Positions 21,046-32,268 of a DNA stretch of 64,000 nucleotides are shown piece after piece. Origin of the DNA: Sophora flavescens. Lineage: Eukaryota; Streptophyta; Magnoliopsida; Fabales; Fabaceae. Positions within the stretch are counted from its first letter, which is position 1; each line of letters opens with the position of its first letter. The stretch is taken from assembly GCA_030762895.1 (NCBI GenBank), contig JAUPTC010000152.1, forward strand, positions 22,470 to 86,469, in the 5' to 3' direction. The position numbers and the translations under genes were made by a program. A model generated the notes under the pieces. That model saw only the letters and a program-made list of their open reading frames with translations, was not told the DNA's origin and did not search any database.

Positions 21046-24000
21046 TGTGACACCCTAACTCGGGTCATCACATTTCTACCCGTTTACGGAAATAAAATTT
21101 AATTTGCTGGTTGCTTTCGGAAAATAATGGTTTCTCAACGTTCACCTTTTCAAAATATGGTGATAAAATTTTTTCTTTTAATCCTCAAGACAACAACAAC
21201 GAAATAAAACCACACATATTTACATGCTGTATATAAGTTATACAACTATACTGCCTCATATGTTTTAACATCTAGATTATTATCAGTTTAGTGACTTTCA
21301 AAACATAACATAACTCAATAGGACCTAAGCTGGTCGTAACTAACTGACACTACCAACAACCGGAGCAGCACAGCATGTCTCGAACTAGACAGCCTCCTCC
21401 TTTTGTAGAGATCTTATCCCTTGTGCGGCTCTGATATGTTTGTAAGGGTGAGACACCAATATATGGATTTAACAAAATAACTAAATGCACGACACAAAAG
21501 AAGACACATACACATATACATGTTTATAACATCCTAAGCAATCCATATTACAGCATACAGTTTATCAATGGGTTCCACACCCCAAACATCAACGTTGGAA
21601 AACTATGCATGCACGCTTCAATACATCATCTACACATTCACACTTAATCTCAGGAGACCCCCAACGTCATTTTAAAATGAGCTGATCTAGCTCGATTGCC
21701 AATAGAGGCACGTCGATTTTTGCCAACAGAGGCACGTCGATTTTACCATAGCCCACTGTCCGGAACAGTGAGAACGTCGATTTATGGATTTTTTCATTGC
21801 ACGTCGATTGCCCGAGGCGTAATGAATTTCATTATACGTCGATTACCTAAAGGCGCAATGAATACGTCGATTACATGAATATCATAAAATACCCTGATTT
21901 CATTGTACGTCGATTGCCTTGAGCATAATGAATTTCATTGTACGTCGATTGCCCAAAGGCACAATGAATACGTCGATTTCAGGAATATCATAAAGATACC
22001 ATGATTAACAAATACGTCGAGACATGAATATCGCCAAGATATCATGATTAACCTCATAGGCACGTCTGCCAAAATGCATGCAAGAAAAACACTTTGTTCT
22101 CGTCGTTTTCTTTGTGTTCAATCTTTATTTGTCAAAGCTCTCAAAAGCTTATGACCCATCATCGTTTTAAACATCTTTACAACTTTTATTAATAACACAG
22201 GACCTCATAGCCCGAGTGCTCAATCACAAAGCCCTTAGACCTTGCAATCAGTCTTAGGTTCGTGGTGATAGAAAACATCATAAATCTTTTACCGTCGATT
22301 ATTACGTCGTAAAGTAGACACACCGTCTACCTACTAGACACCAAGTCTATAACATCATAAGAACACTAGTACCCCGACGTCTCGGTTACTAAGTTCCATA
22401 TCGTCGTTTACGTCGTTCTTGTCTGTGAAAAACAAATCCAAAATAGGATAACGTCATAAGAACACTAGTACCCCGACATCTCGGTTACTAAGTTCCACAC
22501 CACTTTCAACACAGTTGAATTTATTTTTAGTTCTTTAGAAATTCATTTCAAATTGTAAATTAATAAAATCCTTAAATAATAAAACTTAGTTTTTCACAAA
22601 CCAATGAGTCACTTGAGGATTTAACTTCTTCAAAATATGCCACTTAGTTTCAAAATACTCGCTAGTCTACACTTTTTTTTTGTCAAATATTATTTTTAAG
22701 ACTTTTAAGCCAAAAACTTAACTTTTTCCACTTAATTAATTTTATAAAATCATGATTAACTTATTTTCACCAATTACTTTTATAAAAGAATATTTTGTAA
22801 TATTTAGGGTTTCTTACGTAAAAATTAGCAGTGCTAAAATATTTTCACGGTTTCGCGCTCATTGTGACTCATAATTCACTTCTTTAGAAATAAATTATTA
22901 AAATAATAATATTTTCCAAAACTCCTTATTTTTCCCAAAATAAAATTTCCTTTAATATTATATATCAACATCTTACCGTTAAAACATTGAATATAATTTG
23001 CGTAGCTTCTTAAAGCTTTTATCCGATTAACTTTAATTGGGCGCGACCCTTTGTCAAGGCTTCTCACACATCAACCAACGGTTATATCACAGATATTTTC
23101 CAGGCAGATCATGCATCATAGAAATATAATATACAATTGCAAATAATTAAATAACTTAAAAACAACTCCACACCAATACACAGATAAACCACACCACGTA
23201 AACAACAAAACCAATAACCACAACCACATATAAATCATATAAACCATACCACAAGCAAATAGTTATTGAGAAAAATCCCTCAGGTAAGCTCCCCTTAACT
23301 CTTGAAGAACTTAACTTCCGATTCAAAACTTTGTCGTGGATCTGGGAACCGTCAACGCACGTACACGATAATCTAATTTATCCTTCATCAAACATAACAC
23401 TCAATCAACAAACTAACAACTAAATCAAGACTAAAATCCTACATGTTGGTTTCGGCCAAGGGCTGAGTTTTGGGTTTAGAAATCTCTAAAATTTCTAATC
23501 ATGATTAAGTCATGGATTTATGATCCTTGATTAACCTAAATCATAGATTAGTGACTAAAACACTAAGTTTCAAACTCAAAACTTCCTAACTCTTTTATAC
23601 AAGGATTCGGCCTCAATATGAGCATAAGGCTAGGGTTCTTAGTTTAACAAGTCAACTTGGATTTATAAAGCATACCTACTAAGAGATTGATTTCTAAGAT
23701 CATTTATGAAAACCATGAACAAAACTCACCCACTTAGGGTTCGGCTAACATAAATATTTTTGAGTAAAATATTCATTTTAAGAGACTAACATGGATTAGA
23801 GTGTGTAGTCATATATGCCATATAGAATACATGATCATACATGAAAACACATGAACAAAACTCTACCAACCCTAAGGTGATAGATTCGGCCAAGGCTAGG
23901 TTTTCAAGAAAGAAATTTTTGATTACATCATGATCTTGGATTTAGATAATATACTTGATATCAAGAAGATAGAAAGTGGTTTCATCCTCATGTGATTTTT

Positions 24001-25373
24001 CTAGAATTTATTATGATTTTTCAAAGTTCTAGGGTTAGAAACTTTAAAGTGATGAACAACCATGATATAAGCCTTGAATCAAGAAACTTAATAAAGAACA
24101 TAGGCATGATTAAGAAAGAAGATTATTATTTACCTCTTGAAGATCAATAACAAAGGAAATCAAAGAACTTGTTTTACAAACATAGAACTAAGGGACTTAT
24201 GAACTTTAGGGTTTTGGAAGCAAATGGCAAAAGAAACTAAATGAAATGTGAGAGTATGGTATTTATAGTGATAGTGGCGCCATCTTAGGAAGACCCTAGA
24301 TGATGATGAGTTGTCTTGCTAAAGGATCCAAATGCAATTAAGTTCTAAGGACCACTTTGCAAAGATTCCAATAGTTGAAGGACTAGTTTGCAAATTGTCA
24401 ATAAAGTGTCACGATGATGATTTTGCCACATTAAATGCTAGCTTATCTTGACTTTGTTGGCTGAATTTATGAGTCAAAGATAGGTTAGGATAATTCATGC
24501 ATTTAAGAAGAATCAAGAACATTGTGGAAAAATCAAGGATAATGTAGGATAATGTAGAAACTTGTGAAAAACTCTAGAAACATCATGATGCATTCAACAA
24601 CAATGAGGCATCCACAAATCCTCATGGGCTTACGCATGGGCTGGGTTAGTTTGGGCTTAGTTTCATTTTTGTGGGGCCCACTTAAAAATTTAAGCATTAG
24701 GCTTAAGATAGGAAACTTATATAGTTTCAAATAGGCTTTATGGAATCAAATCATGAACTAGAAAATTTTGGGCTTCTAAGCCACGACCATTTGAGATTGG
24801 GAACAAGGATTCTAGCCCAATTACCTTGAAAAAACTTAGAAACTAATTTAGAGACAAAAGGGTAATTTACAGAAAGTTCAGGGGCTTAAACGTAAAATTC
24901 CTAAATTTTCTATTTAACCCTGAAAAGCCTTATAGACTTAAAAATATGATTCATCCCCTTGAATCATATCAAAATCCTAAGTTAAAACCTCTATCGGCTA
25001 TTAGAAACTCCGAAATCCCTTCCGTCGTCTACCCGATTACGCGTTCCGCCCGTAATACGTAAATTATTTTATTTTTTTTCTGAAAAATTCTAAAAATACA
25101 GAATTGTAGAAAATAAAATACTAAACTTAAGTCTTTTGTTCACGAATTAAAATTAGGTCTTTCGAGCAGTATTATTATACTATCAATGGAATTCGCGGGC
25201 CGGGTTTCGCCTGACTTTCCAACCTAAATTTTAATCGTAGCTTCCTACATTCAAGTAGGATTGAGTGGTAAACTCCGTTTATTTAAAATAGTTTTCTAAG
25301 TCTCAGATAAAAATATAAACATAATTATATAAATTTCTGATATTAGAAAACAGCGAAAAGTCTGGGTGTTACA
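21046..25373 (-). mobile_element. Solo LTR of the TGTAACACC family, 4.3 kb, TSD AAAAA
   Basis: The plus strand begins TGTGACACCCTAACTCGGG at 21046 and ends GGGTGTTACA at 25373. It is flanked by AAAAA (21041-21045 and 25374-25378). The end at 25373 matches the LTR starts at 4822 and 15556 in reverse complement. Shared internal blocks include the TTTCACGGTTTCGCGCTCA element (near 22845), CTCCCCTTAACTCTTGAAG (near 23288) and CACCAATATATGG (near 21454). It is the longest LTR of the family in the window. Segment B has the uninterrupted homologous site near 62640. Confidence 0.85.
21690..22040 (-). repeat. ACGTCGATT minisatellite inside the solo LTR
   Basis: ACGTCGATT or close variants occur about eleven times at irregular 20-40 bp spacing, alternating with CAATGAAT and ATCATAAA pieces. 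It occupies the same LTR zone as the other, unrelated arrays of this family. Confidence 0.75.
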
Positions 25374-25690
25374 AAAAACATCGCAAAAATATTTCTTATC
25401 GGCTTAGACCAAAAGACAATTTAAACAAAAAAAAAAATCAATCAAATGAAAACGTAAAAATGAAAAATAGAAAAAAAAAGATGAAACGTTGCAACTAAAT
25501 AAACAAGACAAAAGCTTTAATGCTTCGGCAAAATCAAAGATGATAAATATAAAGACAAAAAAGGACTAAACACAATAGGAGAATCCTGCTATATCTGGGA
25601 AGCAACAAATGCATGTGAAAAGGAAAATGATCATATTTTTGGTCTCAGGGAATCCAATGAGAACCAATGACGAATCGCTTGTCTTTAATG
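25374..25690 (+). other. Segment A, right part (continues after the solo LTR)
   Basis: It aligns to 62645-62930 of segment B, for example GATGATAAATATAAAGACA (25539 and 62789) and GAAGCAACAAATGCATGTGAAAAGG (position 25599-25623; B has ATACATATG). No gene was seen. Its end shares the ACATTGAGGTCAGGAATCAA motif with the repeats at 31739-32300. Confidence 0.6.
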
Positions 25691-25919
25691 TTTAACACAG
25701 AGACATTGAGGTCAGGAATCAATTTTTTCTCTCTCTAAAAGTCAAGAATCAAATTTACATTAGAGAATCTATCTGTGGGCACATAGTTGAGCCAAGATGC
25801 TCACAAGAATCAAACGTGTGTCAAGATTGTCATTTTTGGGAAGATAAAACATGAGCTATCTGTTTCTAATTTCAAAAAAGTTGTCCAAGATTCCCTATAA
25901 AAGTGAGGCATTACACAAA
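25691..25919. other. Fragments of the repeated host module
   Basis: It contains pieces also found at 31780-31850, 32230-32300 and 32830-32880 (GGTCAGGAATCAATTTTT, ATTAGAGAATCTA, CAAGAATCAAACGTG). No open frame was seen. Confidence 0.5.
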
Positions 25920-27334
25920 CTTCCATGTCATCATAACTTCACCCAACTAACAACTTCAGTATGAATGCATGTATGCTGGCACACAATTAATCATTATCAA
26001 CCACCTCCATCAACACCATTAATCATGGTTTAACAACTTTGACTAATAAGCATCAAAGTTTAACAGCATCAATGTGTGATAACATCATCGTTATCGTCTT
26101 AACCATTATCAAAATTTTTCTCATTAATTTCCTTTATTAAGGTTTATAACATTAATTGTTTATCAGACTGTCACTCTTATTTTCATCTCTGTTACTGTCT
26201 CATCTATTTGTTCTAGGTAACCTCACAATATCTCCTAAAGCACTCAAGATCATCCCTAAATGTCCTTTACTATACCACTGGGCATTAACCTCACCCCTCT
26301 TTGCTATATTCATGTCTTAAGAATGTTAATAACTGATTTTCAATCTTAGGTTCAACACTAATATCCCTATGTCTTAGATTACCATGTTTTAATCACAAAA
26401 ATAGCTTATGATGGTAGCTCATCATAACAGGTCATCATATCAAGGCTTTGAAGAATTAACGCATTTAATCATGACATGCAATCATCATCATCAACAGTAT
26501 TCCACATTCATCATGCCAACAACATACTAATCATATAGACAGACATACTCATCCGTACACATCAACAATAACAATTAAATAGTCAAACATCATTTAAGAC
26601 ATATAGCACACAAAAGGGTCATGGGTTAGCCCTCATCTTACGTTACCCGAAAACGTATATGTTCATACTAATTCCTTCTCCCCATACCTGGTATGACGGT
26701 ATAAGTTCTAGATCAACTTAAGCGAATCCAAACTCGACTTACTTGAACGGTTCAACATATCTTGGGGAAAAAAATAAAAAAAAAGAGAAATTAATCCCCA
26801 ATTCAAGAAAAAAAAGGAGATTAATAAAGGGTTTACAAGATTACCTTAATTGACACTAACGTGAGGTTTACTCTCCAATTGCAAGAGCAAACACCAAGAA
26901 ATTCAGAGAGGTTCAAGAGAAGAGAGAGGAGAGGGTTTCTGTCATGCAAGGATTGCGAAAAGTGATAAAACGAGGGTTATGGCTCATAACCCTAGCAAAC
27001 TAACGTTTTTATGCTGTCAGACCCCGAGCAGGGGGTTGTGCCCACCTTGAACATGGTCGGGCTCAATATTGAGTAGGGGGTTGTATTGAAATGAGTAGGG
27101 GTTTGCAACATCCTCGTCAAACGCTCGTAATTCTGACACGGTCATGCTCAAATGAGAACGAGGTCATGCTCATGTGTCAGGAAGGGATTTTTGACCAGAA
27201 AGTCCCCCTTAACCCCTTATTACCTATCCTAAAACATTTTCCTAATAATCTAGCACAAGCACATCAATTATAGGCAACATATATTAATTAAAACAAACAC
27301 ATATAAGCATGGAGATGAAAAACGAGGTGTTACA
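25920..27334 (-). repeat. Probable LTR of another Ty3/gypsy family (left border uncertain)
   Basis: The plus strand ends GAGGTGTTACA at 27334, so the minus strand begins TGTAACACCTCGTTTTTC. Inside (minus strand) are a TATA-like CAGCATAAAAACG near 27015, a CT-rich leader and a GTTACCTAGAAC-type region, an LTR-like order. No clear pair of target duplications was found and the left end was guessed from where host-module sequence stops. The body does not match the main TGTAACACC LTRs. Confidence 0.45.
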
Positions 27335-27350
27335 GTTATTGTTGCCTGAG

Positions 27351-27530
27351 TCAACCGCTAAAAACCCAAATGGATAACATCAAGGCATTGTTTTTGCTTG
27401 AAACTAAAACAATGGTGTTAACATGCATCAAAATGATAAAGTGGGTCGTGGTTGTCGTTGTTAACTGAAAAGGTAAGGCTTTACTTGCTAGCACACTAAT
27501 TGTTTTCTTTGTTTTCTTTAGGTATTTATA
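27351..27530 (-). pseudogene. Signal-peptide ORF family, copy d (start codon lost)
   Basis: On the minus strand the frame reads TTTTTTHFIILMHVNTIVLVSSKNNALML. It aligns with the MATTINFIMLMLVYTIVFVTSK start at 31955. The ATG has become ACG. A TATAAATACC box lies about 70 bp upstream on the minus strand (plus 27524-27535), with an AAAGAAAACAAAGAAAAC-type leader between. The mature part diverges. No Pfam-type family recognised. Confidence 0.5.
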
Positions 27531-27582
27531 AAGGGGGTATTTAGTGAGAGTAGTGCAATATTGTGAGAAGGTGAGGAAGTAA

Positions 27583-27875
27583 GGCTCTATTTGGTAAAAA
27601 TTAGCGGATAACATATAAGCTAGCTGATAGAGGATGAGCTTATAGCAGATAGTGGATAAACTAGTTGATTGGATGAAGTATTTGGTAAAAATGATGGTTG
27701 AACTAACTGATAAATATAAAATGACATATTTAAATGTTACTTTTAGATAAATTATATATATATATATATTATTTTTAAAAAAATAATTATCGAATTTGAT
27801 ACTTTAATTTGTTTTAAATTATTTATCATCTCAAAAATAAAAAATATATTTTCTTTAATTTTAATTTTAGTTTTT
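27583..27875 (+). repeat. MITE with CTATTTGGTAAAAATTAGCGG end, copy 2
   Basis: It is homologous to 59806-60100 through the TAAATATAAAATGACAT block and the AATTATCG..TTTAAATTATTTATCATC block. The right end runs into the TIR element at 27876. Confidence 0.6.
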
Positions 27876-27932
27876 GGAGAAAATGCACTTTTCGTCCCCC
27901 ATCCTTTTCAATTTGTTGAAACTTGTCACCCA

Positions 27933-27947
27933 CCCCCCCCCCCCCCC
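27933..27947. repeat. Poly-C run of 15
   Basis: An uninterrupted 15-C homopolymer, mirrored by a shorter G-run (near 29200) in the other TIR arm. Assembly length may be unreliable here. Confidence 0.9.
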
Positions 27948-28444
27948 GCCAATGTTTTTTGAACGATTTTAGTCGGCTCATGTTCTCAATCATGAAAAAA
28001 TGGTCCCTCTGTCAAGTTGTCATCCATAAATGAACATAACTTGATGATGTGACATACATCTAGCCACCTGACACCCAAATGGCATGCTTGGCTGGAAAAA
28101 AATATAAATTACTTAAATAGTATAAAAGTATTATTATAATATAACTAAAAATAAATTAATATTTTTGTCAAAAAAAAGTAATAATAATAATATAGAGACT
28201 ATAATCCCAACATCCTATCTCGTGTAGCCACCTGAACTAAGCTTCTTACCTTCCTTTAATACTTATCTCCTCTCCACTCTATTGGTTCTCTACTACATTG
28301 TAACAATCCAATTTATTGTCGATCCCCTCACAATATGAGGTCTTCTGATACCATATTGAGAATTATTGCAAAAGAAATAATTTTTATGAATTTATTTACA
28401 TCATTGCCAAAAAAGTAGAGAACCAAGTCCCGTTCCCGAAATTT

Positions 28445-28679
28445 TTTCCTAACACTCCGTAATTAGGGTCTTTGGCTCCCTAGTGGACGTCCCATGGAAT
28501 CCCACAAGCTTAGATCATTTGGACAAGCTATGGAACTAATCCCCGAGTCCGCAAATGGGGACGTCCGATTTTTTACACACGGGGTTGTAATAACTACCAA
28601 ATGGGCGACTCCAGGAATAGAACCCGAGTTCTTTTTCCTTGGAGAGAGCCACGTTACCGACTCTCCTAACACCATGTTA
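28445..28679 (-). mobile_element. tRNA-derived SINE, minus strand
   Basis: On the minus strand it starts near 28679 with TGGTGTTAGGAGAGTCGGTAACGTGGCTCTC (positions 28676-28646), which holds a box-A-like stretch. A box-B-like GGGTTCTATTCCTGG follows at about 28632-28618. The flanks AGTCCCGTTCCCGAA (28426-28440) and AGTCCCTTTTCCTGAA (28679-28694) look like an imperfect target duplication. Open frames across it are accidental. Confidence 0.6.
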
Positions 28680-28758
28680 GTCCCTTTTCCTGAATATTAA
28701 GTAAGGCAGAATCAACATCCAATTTAAGTTCTTATAAAAAAAATCCAGAAAGTATTAA

Positions 28759-28925
28759 CAAAAATGCTAAGAACGCACACTTTATCACACTCATCTTCAA
28801 CACACTATATCATTGGGTGGATTTCATGTGAGACCGACCGAACATATGATCCCACATGAAATTCACTGAATAATAAAGGGTGTGTTAATAGAAGTGTGAC
28901 GAAGAGTGTGATGCTAGCATTGCTC
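28759..28925. mobile_element. Short foldback MITE with 9-bp target duplication
   Basis: A 167-bp element is flanked by AAGTATTAA at 28750-28758 and 28926-28934. Its two halves are imperfect inverted repeats (AATGCTAAGAACGCACAC on the left versus AATGCTAGCATCACAC on the right, reverse complement), meeting at TTTCATGTG. The 9-bp duplication suggests mobilisation by a Mutator-like transposase. Confidence 0.75.
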
Positions 28926-29250
28926 AAGTATTAATGTTTAATGATATGAAATCTAATGATCTCAATATGAACGAAGATTTACTTCCTCGGTAGAACCTTA
29001 TGCCTCCTACCGATGGTGAAGGAAGAGAGAATGAAGGAAAAAGGGATATGTGGAGGGACTACAAGGGGCACATTTTGGGTCTGTCCGGACATATGCAACA
29101 TCTTCAATTTCCATAAGTTTTTAACGTCAATTTAATAGAGGGATATTTCTCACAATTGAAAAAATAGGAGCACCAAAATCGCTCAAAATAAAATGGGGGG
29201 GAAATTTTGCCAAATTAAAGAAACATGGGGACAAAAAATGCATTTTAGCC

Positions 29251-29449
29251 TATAATTTTTATATTAAAAAATAGATAGAAATATATTCTCTATTGTTTTT
29301 CAGTATCCTAAATATAAATCTAGATAGTGAAACTAGTCCTTAAATATATCCCGAGATATTAAAATTATGATATTTTATTTTATTTTATTTTATTTAAGAG
29401 TGGATAATAGGGCAATTTAACTAAACTAATAGTCAAGCTCGAGCTGTTA
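29251..29449. other. AT-rich spacer without features
   Basis: No ORF. It contains four consecutive TTTTA repeats near 29374-29395. Confidence 0.6.
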
Positions 29450-29664
29450 CACAAAAATGAATCTCAACATTAAAAAAATATTGTAAATAGTTGAGATCCC
29501 AATACAAATGTTTTTGTAAAAGATCCCAACACAAAAAATGAACACCCAACATTTAAGAGTTGACCTCTCCCAACCAGGTTTTCTCCATACGCAAGATTGA
29601 TGGATCAAACCCACGACCACTTGCTTAAGGGGCCCAAACTCGTTACCACTTGGACCAACCACAT
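29450..29664 (-). mobile_element. tRNA-derived SINE of a second family, minus strand
   Basis: On the minus strand, from 29664: GGTTGGTCCAAGTGGTAACG (box-A-like TGGTCCAAGTGG), then GTCGTGGGTTTGATCC (box B, consensus GGTTCGANTCC) about 35 bp on. A long tail with AATGTTGGGTGTTCATTTT and several TTGGGATCTC repeats follows. The spacing of A and B boxes is typical of tRNA-derived SINEs. The exact 3' end and target duplication were not resolved. Confidence 0.65.
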
Positions 29665-29789
29665 TTTCGTAATGACCATCCCATTTTGATTGGATGCCTT
29701 TCAATTTTTTACACAAATTTAGAAAATTCCGAAAATAAGACCACAGAAAATATTTCATTTATTTTTTAATATTTGTATTCTTTTAAAAA
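29665..29789. other. AT-rich spacer
   Basis: No recognisable feature. Confidence 0.5.
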
Positions 29790-30300
29790 AAAAGGAAATT
29801 AAAATTTAAAAATCAAAATCATAAAAATATGTTAAATTTTATGAATAGTAGAGTTTATTTTTAGCTTTTATTAAAATTTATAAAAAAATACAAAAAGAAA
29901 TTATAAAAAAAATTATTTTGTCATAAATTTCACCTTTACAATTTATTACAAATTTTTAAAAAGTAAAAATAAAAGAAAGATGGGAAAAAAACATATAAAG
30001 AAGTTTTTGGATGGAAAATAATGGTTGGATATGAGTTTAACGAGTGATAAAGATGATTTGTTTTCTTTTAAACTTTGAATATTCAAAAAGGAAATCAATT
30101 ATGTAAAAAAATTGACTAATTGAATTTATTGAAATCAGTCATAAGGATTTAATTTAATAGATGATGAAAATAATTTGTTTCCTTCCAAAATTGAAAATTC
30201 AAAAAGGAAATAAATTAAGAGAAAAATTGAGTGATTCAATTAACTGCACCAGTTAGAAGGACTTAATTATATTATTAACATTACATTATTAACATAATCA
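29790..30300 (-). repeat. Inverse partial copy of segment A/B
   Basis: In reverse complement it matches 18105-18460 and 60780-61110 (GTTAATAATGT..TAATTAA, TTATTTCCTTTTTGAATTTT, ATTGATTTCAATAA). No coding potential. Confidence 0.55.
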
Positions 30301-31738
30301 CATAGTCAGATTGTTATATATCTACCTAACAAGACAGAGAGACACACACGACTTCCCAGTATCAGTCTCACTCAGAGCCATCTATTTCATATTTGCCACA
30401 CCATCACCACCTCTCCAAAACCAACTAACCAGTGAGCCACCGTCGCCTCGTCACCTAAGAATTTATCGAAGGAACCACACTCCATATACCCACACTCCAT
30501 ATACATCAATAGTCCTTTGACGAGAAGGGGACGGAGAAAGCTTGAACTCGGTTCCTACAGTTAAGAAGCACTAGGAGGTAAAGAGCACTAGGAGGTAACC
30601 TTACAGCACACCACACTATCGAACCTCTATCCAAGGCCTTTCTCGAATCACAAGCAATAATATACAGTTATCACACCATCTTTTACCATCTCCAACAAGC
30701 TTTAGGCTCGTTTCAAATGCACGTGACACCACTTTGTCGTCTCTGCCATGATTTCCATCACAAAAAGTAATGTAGAATTATTTCTAATTAAATAAAAAAG
30801 AATAGAAAGGGTTAATTTCTTTTTTTAATTAAATTCTTTTAAAAAATTGCTAGACAGCTATACTTATAAAATCAAACGTGGTCATCAAAGACTATCTTCT
30901 TGGCAACAGAAAAAACAACATAGAGGAATTTTCATAAATGAAAATTATCCTTAAATAATAATTATTTCATTGAGGCGTGATTCAAGTTCCCTCCCCGACT
31001 CTTCCTTTGTAACTTAAGTGAATGTCAAAATTTTATTTTAAAAAACGTTAATGTAACCGGTGTAGATTATTTAAAATTTTATTTTAAAAACATTAAAAAA
31101 TTATGATGAAAACTGATATATTCAAATTATTGAATATTTAAAAGTTTCCCTTTCCCAATAAAATATTTCTATATATTTTTAAATTACTAATATTCCTAGG
31201 GTTCTCAATAGCAAGACCATCAATCTCGCTGGCTTATAATTGATTGCTTTCAATTCTTTTTTATACTTGATGCATTTTTATATTTATTTTATTGTTACTT
31301 GTTTTTCTCGATACTTAAAATTGCTTTACATTCCTTGGCTCCTTGCTATACTTAACACCTTTTCCATCGTTTGGTTGAAACTAAATATTTACACATACAA
31401 ATTCAAAAGAAGATAATTTTGATCTCTCTCTTACATAAACCAAGTTTGCATATAAGAGTTGAGTCACGTTTATATGTTATTATATGTTTATATATTATTT
31501 AGTCAATCACAAAAATAAAAGAGAAATTTCTACTTCTTAGTTAATCACAAATTTTTGCTTTAAAATAGTATAAAACTTTTTATACTTGTTTTATATTTTC
31601 ATAATTATAAAATAAAAGGGAAATGTATGAAAAATACATAAAATATGAATAATTTTGTTCTAATACTTACGTTGTACATACACAGGTTGGCATTCGGGGG
31701 GAGCAACGTATTTGAAGTAACTACATTTTGTAATGAAA
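30301..31738. other. Intergenic stretch, partly C-rich, no gene recognised
   Basis: 30310-30770 is richer in C than its surroundings and has a 69-codon frame (30311-30520) with Pro/His/Thr bias that matches nothing I know. A 14-bp direct repeat GCACTAGGAGGTAA occurs at 30568 and 30585. 30840-31030 repeats host-module pieces (ATTGAGGCGTGATTCAAGTT, AACTTAAGTGAATG) seen in segments A and B. The rest is AT-rich. Confidence 0.45.
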
Positions 31739-31826
31739 TCACATGTATGGGTCATAAGGAGGGACATTGTCTTTGATGTTCAACACAGAGGCAATGAGGT
31801 CAAGAATCAATTTTGTATTAGAGAAT

Positions 31827-31955
31827 CTACTCGGTGGGTCGGCACATGACCAGGGAAAATCCTTGCCAATATCCATAATTTGCATTGCATTTGCTTGTAA
31901 CAAAAACAATGGTGTAAACAAGCATCAACATGATAAAGTTGATCGTGGTTGCCAT
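31827..31955 (-). CDS. Short signal-peptide ORF, copy a (42 codons)
   Basis: On the minus strand the ATG at 31955 opens MATTINFIMLMLVYTIVFVT, followed by SKCNANYGYWQG and a stop after CRPTE. Residues 5-19 form a hydrophobic core typical of a secretory signal peptide, with a likely cleavage near the Ala of CNA. The mature part is very short. The same frame reads through later stops into a Cys-containing stretch (PHCLCVEHQRQC), so an intron or a broken longer peptide is possible. Related frames lie at 32060, 32397, 27351 and 41289. It could belong to a legume-type small secreted cysteine-rich peptide group, but the cysteine pattern is not clear enough to say so. Confidence 0.4.
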   Translation of the reverse strand: MATTINFIMLMLVYTIVFVTSKCNANYGYWQGFSLVMCRPTE

Positions 31956-32059
31956 TGCTATCTCTGAAAAATGTAAGACTTCACTTGCTAGCGCACTATA
32001 TTTTTCTTTGTTTACTTTATAGTGGCTAGCAAGTGAAGTCTTACATTTTTCGGATAACA

Positions 32060-32167
32060 ATGGCAACCACGACCAACTTTATCATGTTGATGCATGTTTA
32101 CACCATTGTTTTTGTTAATAGAAAATGCAATGCAAATTATGGGTATTATAGCAGGGATTTCCCTTAG
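32060..32167 (+). CDS. Short signal-peptide ORF, copy b (35 codons)
   Basis: The frame MATTTNFIMLMHVYTIVFVN continues RKCNANYGYYSRDFP and stops where the inversion breakpoint falls. It is the mirror copy of the frame at 31955, differing at a handful of codons while keeping the hydrophobic core. It is truncated by the rearrangement, so probably non-functional. Confidence 0.35.
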   Translation: MATTTNFIMLMHVYTIVFVNRKCNANYGYYSRDFP

Positions 32168-32268
32168 AGAATATCTACAGGTGGGTGGGCATATGACCAG
32201 GGACATTGTCTTTTTGATGTTCAACACAAAGGCAATGAGGTCAGGAATCAATTTTTCCATTAGAGAAT

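Larger units (their letters stand above)
27876..29250. mobile_element. TIR element of about 1.4 kb carrying nested SINE and MITE
   Basis: The left end GGAGAAAATGCACTTTTCGTCCCCC and the right end (reverse complement GGCTAAAATGCATTTTTTGTCCCC) are imperfect inverted repeats. Similarity continues inward over roughly 150 bp (ATTTTGGT/ATTTTAGTC zones, poly-C/poly-G runs). It encloses the SINE at 28445-28679 and the MITE at 28759-28925. No transposase frame was seen, and the target duplication is unclear. It may be a non-autonomous Mutator-like element. Confidence 0.5.
31739..32201. repeat. Head-to-head inverted duplication of the signal-peptide module
   Basis: The minus-oriented arm (to 32000) and the plus-oriented arm (from 32018) share GTAAGACTTCACTTGCTAGC and its complement around a 17-bp spacer. 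The pairing extends outward through both signal-peptide starts (ATGs at 31955 and 32060). Near 32163 the plus arm switches abruptly back to minus-oriented module sequence. Confidence 0.7.

Noticed and set aside
21690..22040. Regularly recurring ACGTCGATT, CRISPR-like at first sight
   Set aside because: The repeat is only 9 bp, spacing is irregular, the sequence between is itself repetitive, and it sits within a plant LTR.
28463..28700. ORFs on both strands (70 and 68 codons)
   Set aside because: They fall wholly within a tRNA-derived SINE with A and B boxes on the minus strand.
30311..30520. 69-codon Pro/Thr-rich ORF
   Set aside because: Composition follows a C-rich local bias; no signal, domain or paralogue in the window.
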